Source: Kaistella haifensis DSM 19056
Lineage (GTDB): Bacteria; Bacteroidota; Bacteroidia; Flavobacteriales; Weeksellaceae
Length of the DNA: 64,000 bases
Assembly (NCBI RefSeq): GCF_000735695.2
Contig: NZ_JASZ02000011.1
Span: forward strand, 62,001-126,000
Direction: 5' to 3'
Made by a program: the position numbers and the translations under genes. Positions within the stretch are counted from its first letter, which is position 1. Each line of letters opens with the position of its first letter. The notes below the pieces were generated by a model that did not search any database, was not told the origin of the DNA, and worked only from the letters and a program-made list of their open reading frames with translations. Positions 35,896 to 44,641 of this stretch are shown here, piece after piece.

Positions 35896-35914
35896 CTTTT
35901 GTGACTTTTGTGGT
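35896..35914 (-). repeat. Right 19-bp inverted repeat of the GxxExxY cassette
   Basis: Reverse complement of the sequence at 35344-35362, 19 of 19 matches, 81 nt upstream of the GxxExxY start. Confidence 0.85.
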
Positions 35915-35925
35915 TGATCACATTT

Positions 35926-36804
35926 TTATCCGTTTACGGCTTCCACATTTTCTACCAATTCCGGGAGAAACTGTTTCAATACGTTTTCAATACCTCCTTT
36001 CAAGGTCGCTGTGGAACTCGGACATCCGGAGCATGCGCCCTGCAAAAGCATTTTAGCGGTTTTGGTTTCCGAAACATATTCGATTAAGGATATTTTTCCA
36101 CCATCGCCTTCAACAGCCGGTGCAACATATTCATTCAGGATGTCCGAAATTTTCTGTTCGCTTTCGGTGTAATCTCTGTTGATGATGCTTTCTACCGGAC
36201 TTTCGTGTTTCTGAGGTTCCAGGTTGGAAATTTCGCCACCATTTTGAAGGTAATCTGCTACGAAAGCGCGTACCGCTACCATTACTTCATGCCATTCTAC
36301 GGATACATTTTTGGTTACCGCTACAAAATTATCGGAAATGAAAACTTCTTTAGCAAAATCGAATTCCTTGAAAATTGCTTGTGCCAATGGAACTCCATCG
36401 GCCTCTTCGCGGGATTTCACTTCCACAAAACCATCGATTAACAATTTGTTTGAAACGAATTTCATGACCATGGGATTCGGCGTCATTTCCGCATAGATCT
36501 GGTACATCTCTCTTTTTTTCTGAAGATAAATTCTCGGATTAGCGAGCAATTCGTCTTCGATAACATTTTTTAAATTTTCTGAAACGAATTCCCATTCCAC
36601 CGTATCTTGTTTTGCTACAGCAATAAAATTAGCGGTGATGAAGATTCTTTCCACAAAAGGATAATTAAAAAGCTCCTGTGCCAAAGGAATTTCCGATATA
36701 TCTGAATTTCTATCAAGCTCCAATGAACCCGGAATTAAGTTGTAGTCGGCTACAAACTTCAATACTTTTGGGTTTTCGGTTGGCTCTATCAATATTTGTC
36801 TCAT
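35926..36804 (-). CDS. Nfu/NifU-type iron-sulfur scaffold protein
   Basis: 292 residues with two N-terminal Nfu_N-like domains (about 1-90 and 95-185; both start with the pattern EPTENPKVLKFVADY or EMTPNPMVMKFVSNK) and a C-terminal NifU domain with the cluster-binding CSGCPSS (about residues 256-262). It carries and delivers 4Fe-4S clusters. The duplicated N-domain is common in Bacteroidota. It follows the GxxExxY cassette, whose right inverted repeat is just beyond its 3' end. Confidence 0.93.
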   Translation of the reverse strand: MRQILIEPTENPKVLKFVADYNLIPGSLELDRNSDISEIPLAQELFNYPFVERIFITANFIAVAKQDTVEWEFVSENLKNVIEDELLANPRIYLQKKREMYQIYAEMTPNPMVMKFVSNKLLIDGFVEVKSREEADGVPLAQAIFKEFDFAKEVFISDNFVAVTKNVSVEWHEVMVAVRAFVADYLQNGGEISNLEPQKHESPVESIINRDYTESEQKISDILNEYVAPAVEGDGGKISLIEYVSETKTAKMLLQGACSGCPSSTATLKGGIENVLKQFLPELVENVEAVNG

Positions 36805-36956
36805 TTTATTTATTTAAATTTGAAAGGCAAAAATACGGATAAGATATCAGAAATCGGGCAAGAGATTTTAGACATTGTCAATCATCAGTATTTTTGTTTT
36901 TTTAAATATCGAAACTTACGTTTCAACTTAATATTAATGAATAAATCGATTATAAT

Positions 36957-37475
36957 ATGGCTTTAATAAAAGAACTTCTCGGCAAAAGTCCACAAATCGG
37001 AGAAAATACTTTTTTAGCAGAAACCGCAACCATCATCGGCGATGTAACGATGGGGAAAGACTGCAGCATTTGGTACAATGCGGTGATCCGCGGCGATGTA
37101 CATTTCATCAAAATGGGAAATAAGGTGAATGTGCAGGATAACGCAATGCTTCATTGTACTTATGAAAAATTTCCGCTCGTTATCGGTAATAGTGTTTCCA
37201 TTGGGCACAACGCGATTGTTCATGGCTGCACTTTGCACGATAATGTACTGATCGGAATGGGATCCATTGTGATGGACGAATGTGTGGTCGAAAGCAATTC
37301 GATTGTTGGCGCTGGAAGTGTGGTTACACAGGGGACTCACATCAAATCCGGGGAAGTTTGGGGTGGAATTCCTGCAAAGAAAATCAAAGATATATCTGCC
37401 GAGTTGTTGGAAGGTGAAGTGGAGAGAATTGCCAATAATTATGTAAAATATTCATCGTGGTATAAAGAAGATTAA
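36957..37475 (+). CDS. Gamma carbonic anhydrase family protein
   Basis: 172 residues forming a left-handed beta-helix of hexapeptide repeats, as in gamma-class carbonic anhydrases (YrdA, PaaY, Cam). The three zinc His positions are seen in DNAMLHCTY and GHNAIVHGC. The acidic loop of archetypal Cam is missing, as in most YrdA-type proteins, so CO2 hydration is not assured. Monocistronic, divergent from the Nfu gene. Start ATG agrees with MALIKELLGKSPQIGENTFL. Confidence 0.9.
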   Translation: MALIKELLGKSPQIGENTFLAETATIIGDVTMGKDCSIWYNAVIRGDVHFIKMGNKVNVQDNAMLHCTYEKFPLVIGNSVSIGHNAIVHGCTLHDNVLIGMGSIVMDECVVESNSIVGAGSVVTQGTHIKSGEVWGGIPAKKIKDISAELLEGEVERIANNYVKYSSWYKED

Positions 37476-37585
37476 ATTTTAGCCGAAACACCGTTTTAGA
37501 AATCAAGATTTCAGAACAAATTGCTGAGATGCTCGTTTTTGGTGCAGTTTTTGGAGTGCCAAAAGCAACCTTTAAAATAACAAAG

Positions 37586-38563
37586 ATGAAGCTGAAACTT
37601 AAAGAATTGTGGCAAACGATGAAAGATACGTATAAGGATTTTTCGTCCCGAGATTTAGGTACCGATTCAGCTTCTCTGGCTTATAACGCTATATTTTCCA
37701 TCCCCGGACTTTTAATTATCATCATCTGGGTTGCCGGAATTTTCTTTGGCGAAGAAGCTATTCGTGGTCAGGTGACGCGCCAAATCGATGGAATGATGGG
37801 GCGCGATGCTGCCAAAAGTGTGCAGGAAATGATTGTTAATGCGATGGTTGATAAGAAAAGCTTCTGGATGAAAGTCGTCGGGATTGCATCTTTGGTTTTC
37901 GGTTCTACCACTTTGTTTTTTCAGCTTCAAAAATCATTAAACAAGCTTTGGGATGTGGAGGCGACACCGAAAAAAGCCTGGCAAAAATATATTCTCGATC
38001 GGGCGAGTTCGCTCAGTATGATTCTCATCATTGGGTTTTTGCTTTTAATTACTTTTTTGCTTTCCACCCTAATCGGTTTGTTGAATAATTGGGTGATTTC
38101 ACAATTCGGCTTGTCGACATTTGAACTGGTTTATGTAGCTAATATTGTCATTGGATTTATTGTGACGACGCTGCTTTTTGCGCTGATGTTCAAAGTTTTA
38201 CCTGATGCTGAAATTCCATGGAAATCAGTGTGGTCGGGTGCGTTTTTCACCTCTCTACTTTTCACTTTAGGAAAATATTTGCTTACCTATTATTTTGAAT
38301 CGTTTAAACCTACCTCCGCATTTGGAGGTGCAGGATCGGTGATTTTAATAATGATGTGGATCAATTATACTTGTCAACTGATTTTTATCGGTGCCATTTT
38401 TACCAAAGTGTACAGCAAAAGGAACGGACTTGAAATCAAGCCTTCCGCACATGCCAAATGGGCAATTACTCACCAAGATGCTGAAGTAACTTTAAGTCCT
38501 AATGTCCAAAAGACAATCATCATTGATTCAGATTCCAAAAAAATCCACGATTCCTCTATTTAA
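37586..38563 (+). CDS. YihY/BrkB-family inner membrane protein
   Basis: 325 residues from ATG 37586, chosen because MKLKLKELWQTMKDTYKDF is a typical family N-terminus; the frame remains open to 37529. Six hydrophobic segments are visible (for example GLLIIIIWVAGIFFG and SLLFTLGKYLLTYYF). The family (once annotated ribonuclease BN) is a conserved membrane protein of unknown function. The C-terminal tail is hydrophilic, ending KTIIIDSDSKKIHD. It converges with the lipoprotein gene. Confidence 0.9.
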   Translation: MKLKLKELWQTMKDTYKDFSSRDLGTDSASLAYNAIFSIPGLLIIIIWVAGIFFGEEAIRGQVTRQIDGMMGRDAAKSVQEMIVNAMVDKKSFWMKVVGIASLVFGSTTLFFQLQKSLNKLWDVEATPKKAWQKYILDRASSLSMILIIGFLLLITFLLSTLIGLLNNWVISQFGLSTFELVYVANIVIGFIVTTLLFALMFKVLPDAEIPWKSVWSGAFFTSLLFTLGKYLLTYYFESFKPTSAFGGAGSVILIMMWINYTCQLIFIGAIFTKVYSKRNGLEIKPSAHAKWAITHQDAEVTLSPNVQKTIIIDSDSKKIHDSSI

Positions 38564-38569
38564 GTAGCT

Positions 38570-39001
38570 TTAAATTCCTCCGCTTCCGTATATGGGAACA
38601 GCTTTGTTGTCTTCACAGCGAATTCCGGTCGGTGGTTGCACCATTGCGCAATCCGACATCAAACCGTATTTTTTATTAAAAGCAGTACTCATGTTGGTAT
38701 ATTTTTGTATCATGGGTAGGATTTCATTTTCTACATTTTTATGATAGGTTAAATAAAAACCAGGTCCACCACAGGGTTTTGCACCAGCAGGAGCAATTCG
38801 CCAATCCGCCGGATCTGTGCAAGCGACACTTTTGGATAGGGAATCGATTTGCATACGCAATTCTTGCATCATCTCTTTGTCGTTTTCAGCTTCATTGATG
38901 GGTTTCAGGGTGATGTCTTTCGGCAAATTGTCCACCGATTGTTTTGTTTTGCAAGATGTCGTTGCCAATAAAGCGAACACCATTAAGGAATAAATTTTCA
39001 T
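38570..39001 (-). CDS. Small putative lipoprotein
   Basis: 143 residues with a lipoprotein signal (MKIYSLMVFALLATTSC, Cys 17). The mature protein has a Lys/Glu-rich section (about 20-55) and six further Cys, with paired Cys in CTDPADWRIAPAGAKPCG and DCAMVQPPTGIRCED that could form disulfides. It ends IYGSGGI. I do not recognise a family beyond a Bacteroidota conserved hypothetical. It converges on the YihY gene with six nt between stops. Confidence 0.75.
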   Translation of the reverse strand: MKIYSLMVFALLATTSCKTKQSVDNLPKDITLKPINEAENDKEMMQELRMQIDSLSKSVACTDPADWRIAPAGAKPCGGPGFYLTYHKNVENEILPMIQKYTNMSTAFNKKYGLMSDCAMVQPPTGIRCEDNKAVPIYGSGGI

Positions 39002-39063
39002 GTCAGAATTTTTTTTTGATTGTTTTTCTGAATCAAAAATAAGGCCTTTATTTTTTATTTAAT

Positions 39064-39071
39064 TAATTTTG
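39064..39071 (+). promoter_or_regulatory. -7 element directly upstream of the helicase gene
   Basis: TAATTTTG ends four nt before the ATG at 39076, implying a leaderless transcript. Confidence 0.6.
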
Positions 39072-39075
39072 ACTG

Positions 39076-41109
39076 ATGAATGAATCTCTCTTCAATTTAG
39101 TTGAACATACTAACCGCAGTATATTTCTCACCGGGAAAGCCGGAACCGGGAAAACCACCTTCCTGAACGATTTTGTGAGTAAAACCCGCAAAAAATATAT
39201 CGTGGTTGCGCCCACAGGAATTGCTGCAATCAATGCAGGTGGTGTGACGATTCATTCCATGTTTGGGCTGCCTTTGCGCACTTTCCTTCCCACCACGGAT
39301 CGGGTCGATAGCAATATTGCCAATAATATCGCCGATTTGATGCACCATTTCAAATACCGAAAAGACAAGCTGAAACTCCTTCGCGAGATTGAAATCATTA
39401 TAATCGATGAGGTTTCCATGTTGCGTGCCGATGTTTTGGATATGATGGATTTCTCTTTAAGATATATCAGAAGAAACCAACAGAAATTCGGAGGTGTTCA
39501 GATGCTTTTTATTGGAGATCTTTACCAACTTCCGCCGGTCGTTCGACATGAAAATGTGTTGAAACAATACTATAATTCCCCATTTTTCTTTGATAGTCTT
39601 GCGCTCAGTCAATTGCCTTTGATCACTTTGGAACTCACCACCGTGTATCGGCAGAAAGACGAAAAGTTTCTTGAAATTTTAAATGAAATTCGCGACGGAA
39701 AAATTGGCGATATCGATTTTGAAACTTTAAATAAAAGATATCTTCCGGATTTTGAACCGACCACCGAATCTTATGTTTATCTGACTTCGCACAACAAAAT
39801 GGCGGACGAAATCAACCAGAAAAAACTGGCAGAACTTCCCGGAAAACCAAAAATTTATCAAGCAGAAATCATAGGCAATTTTAATGAAAACCAATATCCG
39901 AATGATGAAAAATTAGAGTTGAAAACCGGTGCGCAAATTATGTTTATCCGAAACGATGCGAGTGGCGAAAAGCGGTATTTCAACGGGAAATTGGCAGAAG
40001 TGGTTGGGGTTGATGAGCAGGAAGTCCGCGTCATCATCGATGGGGAAGATGGAATTTATACCCTCAAAAAAGAAACCTGGGAACAGAAAAAGTACTCTTT
40101 GGATGAAGACAAAAGCATTAAAGAAGAGGTTTTGGGAAGTTTCAAACAGTATCCCATTCGCTTGGCTTGGGCGGTCACCATTCATAAATCTCAAGGATTA
40201 ACATTTGATCGACTCATCATCGATGCCGGAAAATCTTTTGCGTCGGGCCAGGTTTATGTCGCCCTGTCGCGTTGCCGAACTTTGGAAGGGATTGTTTTAA
40301 AGTCTAAAATCACGCCCGAAGTTATTTTCTCGGATCGCAGGGTTGCCAGATTTCAGGATGAAACCCACGCGAACAACCGGATTGAAGAAATTTTAAATAC
40401 CGAAAAATACGATTACAGCATCCGCAAAATCATCAATCGTATTTCTTGTGGATGGATGATGCAAGATTTGGAAAAGTGGCATTACGCCGCAATTCAAAGC
40501 CGTGGATTGGATAAAGATAAAATAAAATTCCTGTACCAAGGCATCAAACCTGAAGCCGCAAAATTGGCAGATGTTTTCGGGAAATTTGAAAAGATCATTC
40601 AACAGAAAACCCGAAAATTTATTGAGGGAACCGAAGAATGGAACGAAATAGAAACCAAAGCAAAAGGGGCGGTGAATTTCTTTTTCACGAATGTAAATGC
40701 TAAAATTTTTGCTCCGTTGAAAGATTTTTATGCCGAAACAAAAGGCGTAAAAGGTTTAAAACAATACAATGAAGATTTCCGAGTATTTTTGGATGATTTG
40801 GAAGATTACTTAAATGATCTAAAGCAAGTTTATTTGTTGGAGACTCCGCTTTTCGATAAAGAAAATGAAGTGGAAGTGACGACCAAAATCGCCAAAGTTC
40901 CGTCTCATATTCTTACTTTTCAGCTTTTTGAAGAAGGAAAAACCATCCCCGAAATTGGTAAAGAAAGAGGTTTGGTCACCGAAACGATTTACGGCCATCT
41001 CGCAAAATTTGCAGAAAGGGGATTGCTCGATCTCACCAGAGTTTTCGATAAAGAGAAGATAAAACTTTTCGAAAAAGAATTCAAAAAAACAGCGACCACG
41101 AAACCTTAA
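39076..41109 (+). CDS. Pif1-like helicase with C-terminal helix-turn-helix
   Basis: 677 residues. Walker A GKAGTGKT (about residues 19-26), Walker B IIIDEVSML, and helicase motifs to VTIHKSQGLTFDRLI and VYVALSRC mark a superfamily 1B Pif1/RecD-like 5'-3' helicase. The C-terminal region has HRDC-like sequence and a predicted helix-turn-helix (PEIGKERGLVTETIYGHLAKF). The frame ends at 41109 after an A7 run at 41083-41089. In the -1-shifted frame, reading continues from that point for 37 codons (to 41204) with plausible protein, starting DHETLTEWKKVLPNDF and ending NHKKSEKK. A single-base loss, or slippage at the A-run, is likely. The transcript may be leaderless. Confidence 0.85.
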   Translation: MNESLFNLVEHTNRSIFLTGKAGTGKTTFLNDFVSKTRKKYIVVAPTGIAAINAGGVTIHSMFGLPLRTFLPTTDRVDSNIANNIADLMHHFKYRKDKLKLLREIEIIIIDEVSMLRADVLDMMDFSLRYIRRNQQKFGGVQMLFIGDLYQLPPVVRHENVLKQYYNSPFFFDSLALSQLPLITLELTTVYRQKDEKFLEILNEIRDGKIGDIDFETLNKRYLPDFEPTTESYVYLTSHNKMADEINQKKLAELPGKPKIYQAEIIGNFNENQYPNDEKLELKTGAQIMFIRNDASGEKRYFNGKLAEVVGVDEQEVRVIIDGEDGIYTLKKETWEQKKYSLDEDKSIKEEVLGSFKQYPIRLAWAVTIHKSQGLTFDRLIIDAGKSFASGQVYVALSRCRTLEGIVLKSKITPEVIFSDRRVARFQDETHANNRIEEILNTEKYDYSIRKIINRISCGWMMQDLEKWHYAAIQSRGLDKDKIKFLYQGIKPEAAKLADVFGKFEKIIQQKTRKFIEGTEEWNEIETKAKGAVNFFFTNVNAKIFAPLKDFYAETKGVKGLKQYNEDFRVFLDDLEDYLNDLKQVYLLETPLFDKENEVEVTTKIAKVPSHILTFQLFEEGKTIPEIGKERGLVTETIYGHLAKFAERGLLDLTRVFDKEKIKLFEKEFKKTATTKP

Positions 41110-41204
41110 CAGAATGGAAAAAAGTACTTCCCAACGATTTTGAATTCAATGAAATTCGCTTGCTGCTCAATCATTTTAATCATAAAAAATCAGAAAAAAA
41201 ATAA
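41083..41204 (+). pseudogene. Out-of-frame 3' extension of the helicase gene
   Basis: If one A were added to the seven-A run (41083-41089), the reading frame would pass AAC-AGC-GAC and continue for 37 codons to TAA at 41202-41204. The residues (LTEWKKVLPNDFEFNEI) look like real protein and the base composition is continuous with the gene. It could be a frameshift mutation, transcriptional slippage, or a sequencing error. Confidence 0.55.
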
Positions 41205-41216
41205 TTGGTGTTTCTT

Positions 41217-41293
41217 GCAGATTTAGCTGATACTGAAAATTTATTTAGTAAGACAAGAATCAGCACAATCAGCACAATCAGCGAGATTTTTTT
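41217..41293. repeat. Single 9-nt-periodic repeat copy
   Basis: A lone relative of the 92-bp array: CAGATTTAGCTGATACTG on one side and three 9-nt steps of AATCAGCAC / AATCAGCGA on the other, ending in a T-run that may terminate the helicase transcript. Confidence 0.7.
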
Positions 41294-41329
41294 TAATCTT
41301 ACATTAATTACCAGAATTAGTGAGAATGG

Positions 41330-42976
41330 TTACGCTTTCTTTCGGTTTTGAAATTGCTTAATCATCGTGTAGAAAACCAAAAATCCTAAAACAAAAATTG
41401 AAATTCTCGTCAGCAAATCGCCGGAGCGTGTGTAGAATGTCATTTTATCATAAAGATTCACTTTCGCAAACAATGCAGTTCTGTCACCGTACAGCGTATC
41501 CGCCATCACATCGCCTCTCGCGTTGATGTGGGCAGAAATTCCACTATTGGCTGCTCTCGCAATTTCCCGTCGGGTTTCTATCGCGCGGAGTTTGGCGTAT
41601 GCCATCAGCTGTTGATGACCTTGTGTGACGCCCCACCAAGAATCGTTGGTCATGATGCCAAGAAAATTGGCTCCATTTTTCACATATTCCGTCACATACT
41701 CTCCGTAAATACTTTCGTAGCAAATGACAGGAGCAATTTTTCCTTTATTGAAAGGATTGCTGAAGACTTTCCTTTCTTTATCGATTCCGAGGGAAGCAAT
41801 CGTGCCGCCGAGATTCAGCATGGCATCTCCGAGAATGGGCTTCAACACATGTATGTATGGGAAAATCTCGACGCCCGGTACCAATTTTCCTTTGTGGTAA
41901 ACCTGCACTTTTTGGTTCGGAATGATTTGTACTGCAGAATTATAGCTGTCCACATACGTTCCGTCCGCGGTTTGATAAGCTGTTTCCGATTTTTTAGCGG
42001 GATCTTTATAAAATTGATGCGAAGAAATACCGGTAGTGAAAATGGATTTCGGATGTTGGGCGAGGAAGCTTTTCACCTTATTAAGCAAAGTGCTTTGCTC
42101 AAAACCGCTTTCGGAAATCGAACCATAACCGGGAATCGAAGTTTCCGGACCGATGTAATAATCAATGGGGTTGGCTTGATTGATCTTCGGAGAGTTTTCT
42201 TCGGCTAAAGTCAACAATTCATTTAAAATCGTTAAACTGTCTTTCGAATATTTCTCGTTATAAGGATCCAGGTCGGGTTGAAGCATTAAAACATTTACCG
42301 AGCCGATGGGTTTTTCATCGAAATTCTGATATTTCATCGTGGAAATCAGTATCGGAAGGGCGATTGCGGCAGCGAGAATTGCGGCGTTGATGACCAAGGA
42401 TTTTCTTTTTCTTCCGGCTTCCCAAATTCTTAACGTATAAAATGCGTACACATTAATCAATAAAATCCAGAAACTTCCTCCTGTTGCTCCCAAGGTGTCG
42501 TACCATTGAATCAGTTTTGGGTAATCAGCAAAAACATTTCCCAGATTCAGCCAAGGCCAAGTGAGTTCCCAGCTGAGGTGGAATTTCTCGAAAGCCATCC
42601 ATATCGCTACAAAAAATACCAAACCGAAATACGTTCCCTGAATTTTTTTGTACCAATGATAAAGTTGGAAAACTAAGGAATACAGCAACGAATTCACGAC
42701 CACCGGAATCGCTACCGCCAAAATAGAATGACTGCCATCCGGGTTTTTGGAACCATAAAGCCAACCGGTGGTTACGATATTCCAAATCACAAAACATAAG
42801 TATGATAGCGCGAAAATGAGACTTCCTTTGTTTTTAACCTTCGAAAACTTCGAAATGTCGTGTTCCATGATTAAGAGAGGAACCAGAGCGAAAAAAATAA
42901 AAAACGGAATGCCGTAAGTAGGCCAGGAAATGCTCAAAAGCAGGGCAGAAAATAAAGAGAGTATGAGATATTTCAT
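41330..42976 (-). CDS. lnt: Apolipoprotein N-acyltransferase
   Basis: 548 residues. Lnt adds the third acyl chain to lipoproteins in the inner membrane. Six N-terminal hydrophobic segments (about 1-200) are followed by the nitrilase-like periplasmic domain with the Glu of GPETSIPGYG, the Lys of HKGKLVPGVE and the nucleophile Cys of APVICYESIYGEY. The last membrane helix is at about 525-545. Complete for the family. Start ATG 42976. A minus-strand promoter element TAAATTTG at 43026-43033 lies upstream. Confidence 0.95.
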   Translation of the reverse strand: MKYLILSLFSALLLSISWPTYGIPFFIFFALVPLLIMEHDISKFSKVKNKGSLIFALSYLCFVIWNIVTTGWLYGSKNPDGSHSILAVAIPVVVNSLLYSLVFQLYHWYKKIQGTYFGLVFFVAIWMAFEKFHLSWELTWPWLNLGNVFADYPKLIQWYDTLGATGGSFWILLINVYAFYTLRIWEAGRKRKSLVINAAILAAAIALPILISTMKYQNFDEKPIGSVNVLMLQPDLDPYNEKYSKDSLTILNELLTLAEENSPKINQANPIDYYIGPETSIPGYGSISESGFEQSTLLNKVKSFLAQHPKSIFTTGISSHQFYKDPAKKSETAYQTADGTYVDSYNSAVQIIPNQKVQVYHKGKLVPGVEIFPYIHVLKPILGDAMLNLGGTIASLGIDKERKVFSNPFNKGKIAPVICYESIYGEYVTEYVKNGANFLGIMTNDSWWGVTQGHQQLMAYAKLRAIETRREIARAANSGISAHINARGDVMADTLYGDRTALFAKVNLYDKMTFYTRSGDLLTRISIFVLGFLVFYTMIKQFQNRKKA

Positions 42977-43025
42977 CGGACTTTTTTAAGCGTGATCGGT
43001 TTGTTGGATGGTGATTTTACCATCG

Positions 43026-43033
43026 CAAATTTA
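43026..43033 (-). promoter_or_regulatory. lnt -7 element
   Basis: TAAATTTG on the minus strand, 49 nt upstream of the lnt start. Confidence 0.55.
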
Positions 43034-43110
43034 CTGAAAATATTTGGGGATAATTACCGGATTGTGGGTTTGTAGATGATTGTTAACGATTTTTAAATTG
43101 CAGAAGGTCA

Positions 43111-43144
43111 TAAAAAAAATAAAGCGGACCGAAGCCCGCTTTTA
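43111..43144 (-). terminator. folB terminator
   Basis: On the minus strand AAAGCGG, a TTCG-containing loop, CCGCTTT is followed by ATTTTTTTTA. Confidence 0.85.
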
Positions 43145-43198
43145 TTGGTTGAATGCAAAAATTTCTGCCGCAATTTTTTAATATTGGTGTGCAAAAAT

Positions 43199-43552
43199 TC
43201 AGAATTTCTTCTCAAACTCCACGCTTGCGCCGTTCATTTCACCTTTCATTGGCGGAGACGTTTTGGTGATTTTAATTTTAATAAAAGAAATCTGCGGAAA
43301 TTTTTCGTGGATTTTTTTGATGATTCTTCCTGCGACATGCTCCAAAAGTTTGCTCGGAATCGCCATTTCATCATGAATGATCTCATTCAAATCGGCGTAA
43401 CTGATGGTGTCATTCAAATCATCGGTTTCTGTGGCTCTCCAAAGGTCCGCATGGAATTCGGCATTGACCAAATAAGAAGTTCCAATGATATTTTCCTCCG
43501 GCAAAACACCGTGATACGCGTAGATTTTTATGTTTTCGAGGTAAATTTTCAT
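43199..43552 (-). CDS. folB: Dihydroneopterin aldolase
   Basis: 117 residues from ATG 43552 (the open frame has a further in-frame ATG at 43564). It cleaves 7,8-dihydroneopterin in folate biosynthesis. The protein begins MKIYLENIKIYAYHGVLPEE, in which the Tyr-His-Gly is the family signature; the catalytic Lys near the C-terminus is present in FIKIKITKTSPP. Length is typical. It follows nadA by 20 nt on the same strand and has its own terminator, suggesting a nadA-folB transcript. Confidence 0.93.
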   Translation of the reverse strand: MKIYLENIKIYAYHGVLPEENIIGTSYLVNAEFHADLWRATETDDLNDTISYADLNEIIHDEMAIPSKLLEHVAGRIIKKIHEKFPQISFIKIKITKTSPPMKGEMNGASVEFEKKF

Positions 43553-43572
43553 TATTATGTACAAGTACGATT

Positions 43573-44592
43573 TTATTTGATCGTTTTACTCATTTCCAGC
43601 ATCGCCTCGATTGGTTTCAAGGCCTTTAGGCGAAGCTCTTCATCGATTAAAATTTCCGGAAGTTCGTATTTCATGCACAGGTACAATTTCTCCATCGTAT
43701 TGCGCTTCATGTAGAAGCATTCCGAGCAGTTGCAGCTTTCATCGAAAACCAAGGCGGGAATAAGTTCTTTTTGAGGTGCGCGCTTTTTCATTTCATGCAG
43801 GATTCCTTCTTCGGTGGCTACAATAAATTTTTGTGAATCATCCTTTTCCACAAAGTTCAATAGCGCCGAGGTAGAGCCGATGAAATGCGCCAGATCCAAT
43901 ACCGGAGTTTCAGATTCCGGGTGGGCAATGAGTTTAGCATCAGGGTTTTCGGCTAATTGTTGCGCAATTCTTTCCATCGAAAATGCTTCGTGGACGATGC
44001 AGCTTCCATCCCAAAGAATCATGTCGCGACCTGTTTTCTTAGAGAGATATCTACCTAAATTTTTATCCGGTGCGAAAATAATCGGGCGGTCTTTTGGCAA
44101 GGCTTCGATGATGGTTTCCGCATTGGAACTCGTTACAATGATGTCGGATTCTGCCTTGGTTTCCGCGTTACAGTTGATGTACGTCGCAATAAGTGCATCC
44201 GGATATTGCTCACGCATTTTGCGTAGCCCTTCACCGCTGCAACCATCTGCAAGGGAGCATCCGGCCTGAGTATCCGGTAAAACTACTTTTTTAGTCGGGT
44301 TCAGGATTTTTGCTGCTTCCGCCATGAAATGTACACCACAAAAGGCGATCATATCCGCATCGGTGTCCTTTGCTTGTCTGGCCAGTTGTAATGAATCTCC
44401 CAAGAAATCCGCAATATCCTGAATATCGGCTGGTTGGTAATAATGTGCGAGGATTACAGCGTTTTTCTCTTTTTTAAGGTCGAGAATCGCCTGTTTCAAT
44501 TCCTCGCCTTGTGGAATTTTGATGTCTTCAATATTCAAAAAACCTCTTACCGGAAGGTTTGCTCTGGCTTTATCTAAAGTTTCTGTACTCAT
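43573..44592 (-). CDS. nadA: Quinolinate synthase
   Basis: 339 residues. With L-aspartate oxidase it makes quinolinate for NAD. It has three conserved Cys that bind the 4Fe-4S cluster: one in the FCGVHFMAE block, one in [10 protein letters not shown], one in [18 protein letters not shown] (the last Cys-rich region carrying additional Cys). Catalytic His and Tyr in [20 protein letters not shown] are conserved. Length agrees with the family. It leads a short minus-strand pair with folB. Confidence 0.96.
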   Translation of the reverse strand: MSTETLDKARANLPVRGFLNIEDIKIPQGEELKQAILDLKKEKNAVILAHYYQPADIQDIADFLGDSLQLARQAKDTDADMIAFCGVHFMAEAAKILNPTKKVVLPDTQAGCSLADGCSGEGLRKMREQYPDALIATYINCNAETKAESDIIVTSSNAETIIEALPKDRPIIFAPDKNLGRYLSKKTGRDMILWDGSCIVHEAFSMERIAQQLAENPDAKLIAHPESETPVLDLAHFIGSTSALLNFVEKDDSQKFIVATEEGILHEMKKRAPQKELIPALVFDESCNCSECFYMKRNTMEKLYLCMKYELPEILIDEELRLKALKPIEAMLEMSKTIK

Positions 44593-44641
44593 TGTAATGA
44601 ATTTAATAAGGGTTAAAAATAGTAAATTTCATCGAAACGGA

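Noticed and set aside
41083-41089. Programmed -1 frameshift as the firm explanation for the helicase end
   Set aside because: The A7 run is suggestive, but the phase of the codons and the lack of a visible downstream stimulator leave mutation or sequencing error at least as likely.
41528-42208. Plus-strand ORF of 226 codons opposite lnt
   Set aside because: Antisense shadow of a firmly identified gene.
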